DNA of 64,000 nt, from NCBI GenBank assembly GCA_046331665.1, contig JAXLQK010000024.1, forward strand, positions 26,487 through 90,486. Reading direction: 5' to 3'. The stretch is from CAWBAT01 sp046331665. Lineage in GTDB: Bacteria > Acidobacteriota > Terriglobia > Versatilivoradales > Versatilivoraceae. The notes under the pieces were generated by a model, which ran no database searches, was not told the DNA's origin, and saw only the letters and a list, made by a program, of their open reading frames with translations. Position numbers and translations under genes: made by a program. This document shows positions 25,885 to 34,704 of the stretch, piece after piece; the first letter of the stretch is position 1, and each line of letters begins with the position of its first letter.

Positions 25885-26394
25885 ATGGTACAGCCCCACG
25901 ATCCTTCCTTATTCCAGCGTTTGAAGGGTCGGAGGAGTACTCTTTTTCTCGCGGCGCTTACCTTATTGGTGCTTTTGGTCTCAGTCCCCGGTTCACTGCG
26001 TGTGGCTTATCAGCGCGGCGGCTTTTATTTGTTTTCACGTGAGTTTTTGGAAGACATCCCGAAACGGCTCGCGGGGCCTGGAAAGTTCCGTTTTGTCCTG
26101 CAACCATTGATCGCGGTCATTCTTGGAATCGGTGGCGGGCGGCGTGATGCGAGAGCGGGACGCCCCCCTTTTCTTTATGGAGTCGCCTTCCATCGAACTC
26201 ACCGCAAAGACTTATTGAGCAGCGGCGTTGAAACCCTGGCAAATCTGTTGCTCATGGGAGTTCTTATGGACTCCATTTTTCAGTGGATTCTCCTCGGAAA
26301 TTCGCACCCTGGTGCCGCGCTCGTAATCGGGCCGGTGCTGATCGTTCTCCCCTACTCGCTTGCCCGATCTCTCTCGAATCATCTGATCCGATGA
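25885..26394 (+). CDS. Hypothetical membrane protein
   Basis: About 169 residues from ATG 25885; an in-frame TTG lies at 25876. Hydrophobic segments are visible near residues 23-40, 73-88, 117-135 and 140-160. A basic, Arg-rich loop (GGGRRDARAGRPPFLYG) separates the second and third. I recognise no family. A repeat begins just after the stop. Coding status is supported by length, helix pattern and lack of a better frame, not by homology. Confidence 0.55.
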   Translation: MVQPHDPSLFQRLKGRRSTLFLAALTLLVLLVSVPGSLRVAYQRGGFYLFSREFLEDIPKRLAGPGKFRFVLQPLIAVILGIGGGRRDARAGRPPFLYGVAFHRTHRKDLLSSGVETLANLLLMGVLMDSIFQWILLGNSHPGAALVIGPVLIVLPYSLARSLSNHLIR

Positions 26395-26400
26395 TCCGTG

Positions 26401-26544
26401 AGGGACGCCCGCGCCCCCACGGCGCTTAGCTTAGCGAAATAGAAGCGGGATGAGGGCGTCCCGACTCCAAGCTGGAGACGCCGCGCCCTCGCGGCGCTGG
26501 CTTAGCGAAAGAAGCGGGACGGGCGGCCCGGCTCCAGGAGTGGG
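26401..26544 (+). repeat. Two degenerate tandem copies of a REP-like palindromic element
   Basis: Copy A spans about 26401-26475 and copy B about 26476-26544. They share the cores CGGCGCT, CTTAGCGAAA, GAAGCGGGA and CCCGRCTCCA with small gaps. Copy A is bounded by a perfect 9-bp inverted repeat, GGGACGCCC (26403-26411) and GGGCGTCCC (26454-26462), and holds an inner GCGCC/GGCGC hairpin. Copy B has the equivalent GCCGCG/CGCGGC hairpin, with the stem kept although bases differ. A third partial relative is at 14026-14044. The features fit a REP/BIME-type or small non-autonomous repeat; genome-wide copy number is unknown. Confidence 0.6.
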
Positions 26545-26633
26545 CTGGAAAAAAAATTGAGTGAGGGTACAGCGAGTTGGACGTCAATCTCGCTAAAAAG
26601 AAGGCAATTAATTTCAGCAAAAAGGAGCACGAT

Positions 26634-27590
26634 ATGGCTACTCTGTTTGATTTTTCCCGTCAGCAGTTGGCATCATTGATTTTTGGGTTCATCCTCGTTT
26701 TTGGCGTAATTGAGGTGGACGCAGTTGCCAAGCCACCTCTTCACAACCCTCCACTGGGGCCGCCGCCCAAGAGTAGACCTCAACACGGCAACGGAGAAGG
26801 AGCTTGAAGATATTCCAGGGGTGGGCAAAGCAACGGCCGAAAAGATTATCGCAGGTCGTCCTTATACCTCGGTGGATGATCTCTCCAAAGCTGGGTTGTC
26901 AAAAAGTACCATCACCAAAATTACTCTGGTGACGGTGGGAGCTGCAACTTCTTCGACGAAGTCTCCAGCCGCTACCCCCGCCGCAAAAAATGCAGCGCCG
27001 GCGGCCCCCTCCGGCTGCACCTGCGGTAAAATCACCCTCACCCATCACTAAACCCTCTGCTGCTCCGGCTGCCAAAGTGGATCTGAATAATGCAACGCAG
27101 CAACAGCTCGAAGATCTACCCGGCGTGGGGGCGGCGACCGCCAAGAAAATTATTGGTGGCCGGCCTTATGCCTCGGTAGACGATCTTGCCAAAGCAGGAG
27201 TCTCCAAGAGTACGATTGGCAAGATTACTCCACTCGTGATGGTAGGGGCGGCTCCATCTTCAATGAAACCCGGCAACTGCACCAGCCATACTCAAGCCGG
27301 CCGTGCCGGCCTCTGTTCCGACGGCACCTGCGGCAGCTCCAGCTCCCCAAGCCCCCAAACCAGCTTCGCCTGCGGTTGCTCCAACGGCCAAGACGGCTCC
27401 ATCGGCTTCCACGGCTTATACCCCTCCCCCCACGGCGGGAATGGTGTGGGTCAATCTCGACACCAAGGTTTACCATAAGGAAGGCGATCGCTGGTATGGG
27501 AAGACCAAGAATGGAAAATACATGACCGAGGCTGATGCGATCAAAGCCGGTTACAGGCCCGTCAAAGAGAAAGAAAAGAAGCAGCAGTAA
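26634..27590 (+). CDS. Exported double helix-hairpin-helix (ComEA-like) protein, three frameshifts
   Basis: AAAGGAG precedes ATG 26634; the N-terminus has a hydrophobic signal or anchor (LASLIFGFILVFGVIEVDAVA). Read across frames the protein holds KVDLNTATEKELEDIPGVGK (first HhH), an Ala/Pro linker, KVDLNNATQQQLEDLPGVGA (second HhH), a long Pro/Ala stretch and a C-terminal module with VWVNLDTKVYHKEGDRWYGK, KYMTEADAIKAGYRP. The breaks resolve to single-base insertions: an A at 26772, one base in the C run at 27005-27012, and a C at 27269-27271. HhH modules of this sort bind DNA non-specifically; the ComEA resemblance would fit DNA uptake but the C-terminal module is of unknown role. Confidence 0.8.
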
Positions 27591-27755
27591 ACTCCAGCTT
27601 CTCGGGCTGTTTGAAAATACATCTCGGAAGAGGCGTGTGGTTAAGGCAAAAAAAGCCTGGCCTGTCTCTTCGCTCAGGAAAATTCTTGACCATAGGGAAA
27701 CATATCAGACCGATTAGAATTGTTTCTCTAAATTCAAAACTGCAAGGAGGCATGT

Positions 27756-28175
27756 ATGGGGCTATTCGATGATTTGATCAAAGGCGGTCTTTCAAGCATG
27801 GCAGGTGGAAGCCAGCAGGAGCCGGCTCAAGGTCTTGCGGGTGGAATCATGGAGATGCTTACGAACCAGCAGTCCGGCGGACTTCAAGGTTTGCTTCAAA
27901 ACTTTACCCAAAAGGGCCTCGGAGACATCGTTTCGTCTTGGGTGAGTACGGGGAAAAATTTGCCCGTCTCCGGCGATCAGATTCAGAGCGCGCTGGGAAG
28001 CGATACGATCAGTGCGCTGGCCCAAAAAGCCGGGATTGCTCCAGACATGGCGAACTCACTGCTGGCCCAGGTCTTGCCGATGATCGTGGATAAGCTCACC
28101 CCCGACGGCAAGATTCCGGAAACCAGTAATCTTCTTGAGCAGGGGCTCAACGCACTTAAAGCGTTCAAGTCTTAG
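27756..28175 (+). CDS. yidB: YidB family protein (DUF937)
   Basis: A 139-residue protein starting MGLFDDLIKGGLSS. Family features are the Gln/Gly-rich middle, GLQGLLQNFTQKGLGDIVSSWVSTG, and the C-terminal LLAQVLPMIVDKLTPDGKIP. The function of YidB is not known; it is a small soluble protein, not an enzyme by any visible motif. AAGGAGG precedes the ATG. It is followed by a convergent minus-strand gene. Confidence 0.9.
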   Translation: MGLFDDLIKGGLSSMAGGSQQEPAQGLAGGIMEMLTNQQSGGLQGLLQNFTQKGLGDIVSSWVSTGKNLPVSGDQIQSALGSDTISALAQKAGIAPDMANSLLAQVLPMIVDKLTPDGKIPETSNLLEQGLNALKAFKS

Positions 28176-28189
28176 CCTTGATTATCACT

Positions 28190-28216
28190 CTGGGCGAGAG
28201 CCTCTGAATTGCCCAG
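28190..28216. terminator. Hairpin between convergent genes
   Basis: CTGGGC at 28190-28195 pairs with GCCCAG at 28211-28216, 15 bases after the yidB stop and 37 bases before the end of the convergent URO-D gene. It could serve both strands as a weak terminator. No T tract follows. Confidence 0.3.
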
Positions 28217-28252
28217 CGGATCCAAATCAGGAGTCACTGCATGGGAGCCTAC

Positions 28253-29320
28253 TCACCAACGTTCGATCCTCTTGAGAATCGCGGGCTGGTTTTCTTCAGA
28301 CGCGGCAATGCATAAGTACAGTCCCTTGGGATCCAGGGCGCTGATGAACGGTTCTAGCTCAGATAATTGAAGATCGACGAGCACCGATTTCCCCGCCGCC
28401 TGAATACGTTTGATCAGAGGCAGCCATTGCAGAATCGGCAAGTCATCGCCTACCCCTTGCGCCCACTGGATGGCTTGGATTTCGGGGATCGATAGGATTC
28501 GATCAAGATGACGAATCATTCCTTTCCCATCGACATGAAAAACCAGGTGATCCATCACCTTGACTTCGCTCAACAAGGTAGGAAGATAAAACGCTTCAAA
28601 GTTCTTGGTTGAAATTAGTGAAGTGAAGTCGCAACTGGGTATATGCATCTTGCCACGGGAAGGAATTCCCATCCAGGTGACTGACAGTTGACCGTGAGCT
28701 TTAAGGGTTGCATCGTAATGGTTGAAGAGGGGAATGAAGTTTTCATTGGCAAGGCGGACCAACGCATGCACCTTCTCAGGGCAATCAAACAGGTCAAGGC
28801 ATAGATTCTCCGGATCGCGCCAGTCGGCGGCACAATCCAAACTGCCATGGAGGTCGGTGTAACCCACCAGGAAACGATCTCCGCACTTCTCGAGAGCGAC
28901 CCTGGTCAGTTCCTCGATTTTCTGAAAGTAGATGTTTCTCCGGTCAAATTTCAGTGCTGGCATGTCGGTCCAATGTTGAATCGGGTGCCGGATCCATGAG
29001 GTGACTTCGCCGAACTCCAGTTCAGAACCGTGGAAAGCCGCATAGACGTTCGGACCGAGATTAGGCCAGAATACCGGAAACGTTTCCCCTAGAAAAGTGC
29101 GTCCCCGAATCGACTCCAGAAAAAAATCCACTTGGAATTCCGCATCAAACCAGCGGGCTTTCAAGTCCGGCCAATTCCTCCCAGCCAGAGAATGGGAGCT
29201 GGAAAAATCTGCATTGTGTTCGGAAAAACGGACGCAGGGCCGATCAATCATCTCATTGGCGAACCAAGCTTCCACCCGTTTCATGGCCATCTCGAAATCT
29301 GGTTTACATTGGAGTTCCAT
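28253..29320 (-). CDS. URO-D/methyltransferase-fold protein (first of three)
   Basis: About 355 residues from the ATG at 29320; a longer frame to 29365 exists, but the segment before 29320 is not family-like. The chain begins with RVEAWFANEMIDRPCVRF, typical of uroporphyrinogen decarboxylase-like proteins found in catabolic clusters, and carries a late HVDGKGMIRHLDRILSI and IQAIQWAQGVGDD, the pattern of this subgroup. It is not HemE: the Arg/Asp porphyrin-site motifs are not seen. Relatives include MtaA-type corrinoid methyltransferases, but the His-x-Cys zinc site is not evident here. It follows the M24 peptidase on the same strand by about 90 bp. Role unknown. Confidence 0.75.
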   Translation of the reverse strand: MELQCKPDFEMAMKRVEAWFANEMIDRPCVRFSEHNADFSSSHSLAGRNWPDLKARWFDAEFQVDFFLESIRGRTFLGETFPVFWPNLGPNVYAAFHGSELEFGEVTSWIRHPIQHWTDMPALKFDRRNIYFQKIEELTRVALEKCGDRFLVGYTDLHGSLDCAADWRDPENLCLDLFDCPEKVHALVRLANENFIPLFNHYDATLKAHGQLSVTWMGIPSRGKMHIPSCDFTSLISTKNFEAFYLPTLLSEVKVMDHLVFHVDGKGMIRHLDRILSIPEIQAIQWAQGVGDDLPILQWLPLIKRIQAAGKSVLVDLQLSELEPFISALDPKGLYLCIAASEENQPAILKRIERW

Positions 29321-29413
29321 GCAGAGCCTCGCTAGATGCAGACAGGATCCTTCCCGATGTTCCAATTCATCTTACGACCAGGATTTTGTGCGACGTCCAT
29401 TCCGTGGGACCCC

Positions 29414-30673
29414 CTAACCGACGAAGGGATGTCCAGGTCCCCGCGGTTGACTCCGATCCTGCGAGAGGAGGGGACGGCTCCCCTGAGCCGTGACCAGGTA
29501 CGACCGTTCCACATGCAAGGCACCCACGGTCGGCATGAAAACGCAGGCTTCAAGATTGTTGACCATTCCTTCTTCGATGGGGAGATCGGAGGGCACATCG
29601 ACACATTCGTCGCGGATCCGTAAGCCATTTTCGGGAACAATGATCGGATAGTCTCTAATTTCGAGTCCAAGTCCGTGGCCATGGGGAAATGAGGCAATGA
29701 TGCCATGTTGCTTGAGATGCTCTCGCATAACGGATTGTATCGCCGAAGATTTGATTCCCGGGCGCATGAGCTCGGCACCGAGTTCGATACAAGTGACCAG
29801 GGCCTGGTACTTCTCTTTCAGGTTCCGGCTGAAATTGCCTAACACCAGCGTAGTTCCCGTATCCGAAAAATAGTGGGCATAAATGCAGCCGAAATCGACA
29901 AACAGGATATCGTTCGATGTCAAAAGATGTTTCGTTTCCGTGCCAATTCCCATCCCATTGAGACTAAACGCAAAATGCTCAAAATCTGCTCCCAGCTCCG
30001 CACTTCGCAATCGGAAATGTTGAATGAGATCCGTCATCGATTTTCCAGGCCGGGCCAGGGTAAGGCTTTCCATCGCTGCCTGTTCGTTGATCTCGGCACA
30101 GCGCACAAGCCTGTTAATCTCTGGTGTGCTCTTCACTGCTCTGACGAGGCGAATGAGGTTGGTGGCGTCTTTGATTGAAGCCCGCGGCAAGGCTCGCCTG
30201 ATGGCTTCTTGTGTCGCGGGAGGGAGCGCTTCCATTTCCAGGCCAATCCGACACTGCTCCAGCCCCCGCTCACTTAAAACATTTCTCAAGGCCTCGGTGG
30301 CATTTGGATGTTTTGGGGTGTCCCGAAGTAAATCGGCAAAGCGCAAATCGAACGAGGTTTGTGGATTGAGAGGAAAGGATTCGTCGAACCCAGGGGCCCC
30401 ATAAACGTGAAGATCGCCAACCCAGAGGTCGGCGGCATTGACTGCCGACTGGGCGCCAAGGATTAATGCGGGTCTGCCAGTAACTGGAAACACTGCATAG
30501 GACTGTGACCGATGCGACGAGCTCCCCGGATTGGTCATGTACTCCTTGAAGGCCGAGTCTAACCAATAGTAAAAGTCTGTAAAGTACGTAATGTTGACAG
30601 GCGAGGTTGCAACCAGGACATCGAGCTGACATTCCTTCATAAATTGAATGGCCCGGTTCTGGTTGAAAAGCAT
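29414..30673 (-). CDS. M24 family metallopeptidase (Xaa-Pro aminopeptidase/creatinase-like)
   Basis: A 419-residue pita-bread enzyme. An N-terminal creatinase-type domain (residues 1-170) is followed by the catalytic domain. Five metal ligands can be placed: Asp in ILFVDFGCIY, Asp in YFSDTGTT, His in PHGHGLGLE, Glu in IEEGMVNNLEA and Glu in LHVERSYLVT. It has no signal peptide and is therefore cytoplasmic. Family activities are release of N-terminal residues before Pro, or hydrolysis of small amidines and creatine. The start of the gene faces the sugar transporter gene across a divergent 263-bp promoter region. Its neighbours suggest catabolism of a small molecule rather than general peptide turnover. 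Confidence 0.88.
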   Translation of the reverse strand: MLFNQNRAIQFMKECQLDVLVATSPVNITYFTDFYYWLDSAFKEYMTNPGSSSHRSQSYAVFPVTGRPALILGAQSAVNAADLWVGDLHVYGAPGFDESFPLNPQTSFDLRFADLLRDTPKHPNATEALRNVLSERGLEQCRIGLEMEALPPATQEAIRRALPRASIKDATNLIRLVRAVKSTPEINRLVRCAEINEQAAMESLTLARPGKSMTDLIQHFRLRSAELGADFEHFAFSLNGMGIGTETKHLLTSNDILFVDFGCIYAHYFSDTGTTLVLGNFSRNLKEKYQALVTCIELGAELMRPGIKSSAIQSVMREHLKQHGIIASFPHGHGLGLEIRDYPIIVPENGLRIRDECVDVPSDLPIEEGMVNNLEACVFMPTVGALHVERSYLVTAQGSRPLLSQDRSQPRGPGHPFVG

Positions 30674-30936
30674 TTCTATCGATACCGAGGTGGTTCAAAC
30701 GAAGGGGGAAGATGGATAAACGGACTGCTTTCCTCATCAAAAGCGTAAGTCCGAGGGGATTGTACTGTAATCCTGAGGATCATGGCGTAAGAATTCTGGA
30801 TGTTCTCCGTTCCCTGAATTCAATGGACTGAAATTAAAAATGGAGAGAGCAGTCAGCTTTCATCCTGTGACTTAGGTCATTGCCCAGTCGTCACAAACCA
30901 GGTATTAGTCGGGTAAATTGTGGTTAAGGAGCCTCT

Positions 30937-32331
30937 GTGAAAGACTCGTACAATTCCCCGTCCACTCCCGGGGGTTCCACATCTTATGTCTTTCTCACCG
31001 CCTTTGTGGCGGCTGTCGGGGGGTTCCTTTTCGGGTACGATTTGAACATCATTGCAGGTGCTCAGCAGTACCTGCGGGATTATTTTGCACTTAATTCGTC
31101 GCAATTCGGGTGGACGATGGCAAGCGCTCTGCTCGGATGTCTCCTGGGGCCCTTTCTGGGGGCTTGGGCCTGCGACAAACTTGGCAGGCGCAAATCTCTC
31201 ATGGTTGCCTGTCTACTTTTTGGAGCAGGGGCCATTGGCACAACTTTTCCGCGGGGTATTTTTGCATTCAATACCTTCAGAATCGTGGGGGGAATGGGGG
31301 TTGGTTTGGCATCGCTTGCCTCGCCCATGTATATCGCAGAGATCTCTCCCAGAAGGATTCGAGGCATGCTGGTGACGATGAATCAGTTAGCCATCGTGGT
31401 CGGCAGTCTTGTCGCCATTGTCGTCTCTTATTTCCTGGCCCAAAACCTTCCACCGGCCATCAGCTGGCGCTACATGTTTGCCTCCATGCTCATCCCGGTG
31501 TGCGTCTTTGCCCTTCTGCTGTGGAAGATGCCTGAATCGCCGCGCTGGCTCTCTCAGAAGAACCGGTTCGATGAGGCCTTGAAGGTTCTCCTGAAAATCA
31601 ATGGGAATCAGGAAGGGCAAAATGAATTGAAGGGGATCCGGGAGGAGATCGCACGAGCCACCCACATACCAGATGTTGCCCTAGGCGAATTATTTATACC
31701 CGGCGTCCGGATTGCTCTTGTAGTCGGGATTGCGCTCGCCATTATGTCTCAATGGACAGGTTGGTCGATGACCGCTTTTTACATGCCGACCATTTTCCGA
31801 CAAGCAGGGATCATCGATAAAGCCCATGCCGTCCTGCTCACCATTATTCCCAATATCGCCAACTTGATATACACCATCATCGCCATTTACCTTGTGGATC
31901 TTGTCGGCAGGAGGCTGCTCTATCTCGTCTGCGCTCTGGCGATGACCCTTACCATGACCCTGCTGGGCCTGGTTTTTGTTTTTAAAATGAGTGGGTGGCC
32001 TGTGGTGACCATTCTTTCTCTGACGGCAGCGCCCCATGCCGTCGGGTTCGGCGCACTTTGCTGGCTGGTGCTTTCCGAAATGTTCCCAACGCGCATTCGG
32101 GCCAAAGCCATGAGTATCTGCACCGCGACGGTATGGATCGCCTGTTTCTTGGTAACCTACTTTACCCCGGTCCTCTTTGATCTTTCGCAGAAACTTCTTC
32201 GTATCCCTTCCGGAGTCTTTTTCCTCTGTGCCTTTGTGAGTTTCATATCTTTTTTATTCCTTCGGAAAATGCTTCCGGAAACCAAGGGGAAGTCTCTCGA
32301 ACAGATAGGTGAGTCCTGGAATTTGGCGTGA
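30937..32331 (+). CDS. MFS sugar transporter (SP family)
   Basis: A 464-residue transporter with 12 predicted helices. Sugar-porter signatures are clear: GGFLFGYDLNIIAGAQQYL at the N-terminus, DKLGRRKSLM after helix 2, PESPRWLSQKNR after helix 6, the repeated loop VDLVGRRLLYLV, and PETKGKSLEQIGESW at the C-terminus. It is most like D-xylose, inositol or galactose proton symporters; the specific substrate is not deducible. It is transcribed away from the M24 peptidase and leads the plus-strand set that includes the second URO-D protein and an SDR, suggesting uptake of the compound those enzymes degrade. Confidence 0.92.
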   Translation: MKDSYNSPSTPGGSTSYVFLTAFVAAVGGFLFGYDLNIIAGAQQYLRDYFALNSSQFGWTMASALLGCLLGPFLGAWACDKLGRRKSLMVACLLFGAGAIGTTFPRGIFAFNTFRIVGGMGVGLASLASPMYIAEISPRRIRGMLVTMNQLAIVVGSLVAIVVSYFLAQNLPPAISWRYMFASMLIPVCVFALLLWKMPESPRWLSQKNRFDEALKVLLKINGNQEGQNELKGIREEIARATHIPDVALGELFIPGVRIALVVGIALAIMSQWTGWSMTAFYMPTIFRQAGIIDKAHAVLLTIIPNIANLIYTIIAIYLVDLVGRRLLYLVCALAMTLTMTLLGLVFVFKMSGWPVVTILSLTAAPHAVGFGALCWLVLSEMFPTRIRAKAMSICTATVWIACFLVTYFTPVLFDLSQKLLRIPSGVFFLCAFVSFISFLFLRKMLPETKGKSLEQIGESWNLA

Positions 32332-32434
32332 ATTGTCAAAGCAGGAGGACGATAGGCGACGGGATGGCTGATTTAGGGGAGCTCTCGGTCCATCCCTTCA
32401 ATCTCATTGGGAGAGAAGACGAAAGAGGCATCTC

Positions 32435-33586
32435 ATGAATACGGTGGAGCGCTTTCAAGCGGTCTTTCAAGGAAAACCCGTTGACCGGGTACCGGTATGC
32501 GCCTGGCTTGGCTTACCGCTCTTGAAGACGTTGATGGGAAAGACCACGTTGGAGTTGTTACATACCATGGTTTCGGACCCACTCCAAATTGTTCATGTTC
32601 AGGAGCAACTCGGTCTCGACCCGATCCTGGTCGCCGTTGACGACCGATGGTTTTCAATGCACCGATTTTGGAGATTGCTTTATAGCTGGCCTCAGGAGGC
32701 CCTGGAAAACTGGCAAGTCTCCCAGGAAGTCATCGAAAGAGGAAACGGATTTGCGGTGTACCGTTTTGTTGTTTCCACTCCTCATGGTCCTATTCGATGG
32801 AGTTATCGGGTGGGAGATTCCCAAGTTTCCCCCCTGGAACGGCCCATCCAAGAGGAGCGGGACCTTGATTTGCTTATCCAATCGATGCCAGACCCGGAGT
32901 GGTTAAATCAGGACAAGCTTTGCAGAATTGTACGTCAGGTAGCAGACCGTGCCTTTCACACCTTTAACTTTATGGGAGTGTGGGGTGAAGCCGTAAATAT
33001 GCGTGGCTTGGAGAGACTCATTACCGACATGTATGAATCTCCAAGCTTTGTCGAGCGCTTGTCTGAATTTCTTGCCGAACGGGCGATTCGACGGATAAAA
33101 CATCTGGCCAAGACCGGAATTCATTCGATTATCTACGATCAGAGTTGGGTAGGAGTTGGCTTTTCCGCTGAGACCTTCCGGAAATTCATGTTGCCTTACG
33201 ACCGCAAGGTGGTGAGTGCTGCTCGAGAGGCGGGGCTTCTCGTGAGCTATCACAATTGTGGGCGGGGCATTCAATTTCTGGAAGAAATGCTTTCAACCGG
33301 AGCGGAGGCTTTAGAAACCCTGACGCCGAAAGAAAACTCCGGCGACTTTGACTTATCCGAGGTTAAGCGCCGGGTGGGCAATCACGTGACTCTCAACGGA
33401 GGATTCAATGAACGCCTTTTGGCCTCCGGTCAGGCGAACGAGGTACGCGACGAAGTCACCAGATGCCTTGATGCAGCGGGCAGTGGGGGGCGCTATATCC
33501 TGAGGACTTGCGGGCAAATTATGAAGGCTGCTCCCAACAATATTGAAATCTTTGCGGAGACTGCACGGGAGCGCGGTCGCTATTAA
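32435..33586 (+). CDS. URO-D/MtaA-fold protein with HxCG motif (second of three)
   Basis: A 383-residue TIM-barrel protein of the uroporphyrinogen decarboxylase superfamily: ERFQAVFQGKPVDRVPVCAW at the start and LETLTPKENSGDFDLSEVKRR later. It carries SYHNCGRG at about residue 275, comparable to the zinc-binding His-x-Cys of MtaA/MtbA methyltransferases. True HemE lacks that site, so a demethylase or corrinoid-methyltransferase-like role is more likely. No corrinoid protein is encoded nearby. It lies 104 bp after the sugar transporter and 80 bp before the SDR gene, on the same strand. Confidence 0.8.
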   Translation: MNTVERFQAVFQGKPVDRVPVCAWLGLPLLKTLMGKTTLELLHTMVSDPLQIVHVQEQLGLDPILVAVDDRWFSMHRFWRLLYSWPQEALENWQVSQEVIERGNGFAVYRFVVSTPHGPIRWSYRVGDSQVSPLERPIQEERDLDLLIQSMPDPEWLNQDKLCRIVRQVADRAFHTFNFMGVWGEAVNMRGLERLITDMYESPSFVERLSEFLAERAIRRIKHLAKTGIHSIIYDQSWVGVGFSAETFRKFMLPYDRKVVSAAREAGLLVSYHNCGRGIQFLEEMLSTGAEALETLTPKENSGDFDLSEVKRRVGNHVTLNGGFNERLLASGQANEVRDEVTRCLDAAGSGGRYILRTCGQIMKAAPNNIEIFAETARERGRY

Positions 33587-33666
33587 TCGCGATCTTATAT
33601 CAGATCTGGACACCTTGATTGCGGCGCTTCCGTGAGAAGCGCAAATCGTTGAAAGCCTCAGTGAGG

Positions 33667-34434
33667 ATGAAGCCTATGTTACTTGAAGGAAAAGTTGCTC
33701 TCATAACGGGTGCTGCCTCGGGTATCGGGCGCGCCACTGCCCAGCTCTTTGCTCGCGAGGGAGCGAAGGTAGCAGTCGCAGATATTCATTCGGATGGCTG
33801 TCAAAAGACGGTTGACGGTATCCGCGCTGCATCTGGCGAGGCTATTGCCATTGCGGCTGACGTGGGAAGGATGGATGAAGTCCGGTCCATGGTGGAGGCC
33901 ACCTACGAGCATTTTGGCAAATTAGACATTGTGCACAGCAATGCGGCGTCTCTTGTTCTGGGCTCTGCCACAGAAATCAATGAAAAGGATTGGGACCAAA
34001 CCCTGGATGTATGTTTGAAGGCGACCTGGATGTTGGCCCATCTTGCTCTGCCGAGAATTGTCGCCCAGGGCGGCGGGGTCTTTATCATTACGGGTTCGGT
34101 CCACGCGCTTCGAGGGTATGCCGGTCATGCCGCCTATCAGGCAGCCAAGGGCGGCTTGCTGGCCCTGACGCGATCACTGGCTGCGGATTTTGCACCAACC
34201 GTCCGTGTGAACACCATCTTGCCTGGAGCGGTTGTGACAGGACTGTGGGATAAGATTCCGGAGGAAGAGCGTCAACGGATCGCCAAAATGTGCCCCCTCC
34301 GGCGAAATGGCCGTCCTGAGGAGATTGCCCAAGTTGCTCTGTTCCTCGCTTCTGAGATGTCCGCTTATATGACGGGGACCTACCTTATTGTTGACGGAGG
34401 ACTGACTTCCACGATTCAAATGCCCGGCCAGTAG
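33667..34434 (+). CDS. Short-chain dehydrogenase/reductase
   Basis: About 255 residues of classical SDR. NAD(P) is bound by TGAASGIGRATAQLF; NAA appears as HSNAAS; the active-site Ser lies in IITGSVHALRG and the Tyr and Lys in AYQAAKGG. The C-terminal end GTYLIVDGGLTSTIQMPGQ is typical. The acidic residue at VADIHSD after beta-2 suggests NAD rather than NADP. ATG at 33667 or 33676 is plausible; GAGGA precedes both. By context it may oxidise or reduce a sugar or polyol derived from the compound imported by the MFS protein. Confidence 0.9.
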   Translation: MKPMLLEGKVALITGAASGIGRATAQLFAREGAKVAVADIHSDGCQKTVDGIRAASGEAIAIAADVGRMDEVRSMVEATYEHFGKLDIVHSNAASLVLGSATEINEKDWDQTLDVCLKATWMLAHLALPRIVAQGGGVFIITGSVHALRGYAGHAAYQAAKGGLLALTRSLAADFAPTVRVNTILPGAVVTGLWDKIPEEERQRIAKMCPLRRNGRPEEIAQVALFLASEMSAYMTGTYLIVDGGLTSTIQMPGQ

Positions 34435-34704
34435 CCATAGGAAGGGCAATCGTTATCCTGGAGTTGAACAAAGCTCCCCACAGGGTGAGATTCAATCAAG
34501 AGTAATGTGCCATTCAAAAGAGAAGCAAGCCCGCTAAGAAGCATGAAACCGGGTTCAACCGATTGGCGACTTTATGATGATCGCCTCCTCTCCGTGAAAT
34601 TTGACTCAATCTGTAATTGATTTATTGCCGACCATGGTTAGTTGTCATCAGATTCGATTCAGATTATCTGGCAATAGTCCTTCGAACCCTTCAAGGAGGA
34701 TCCA

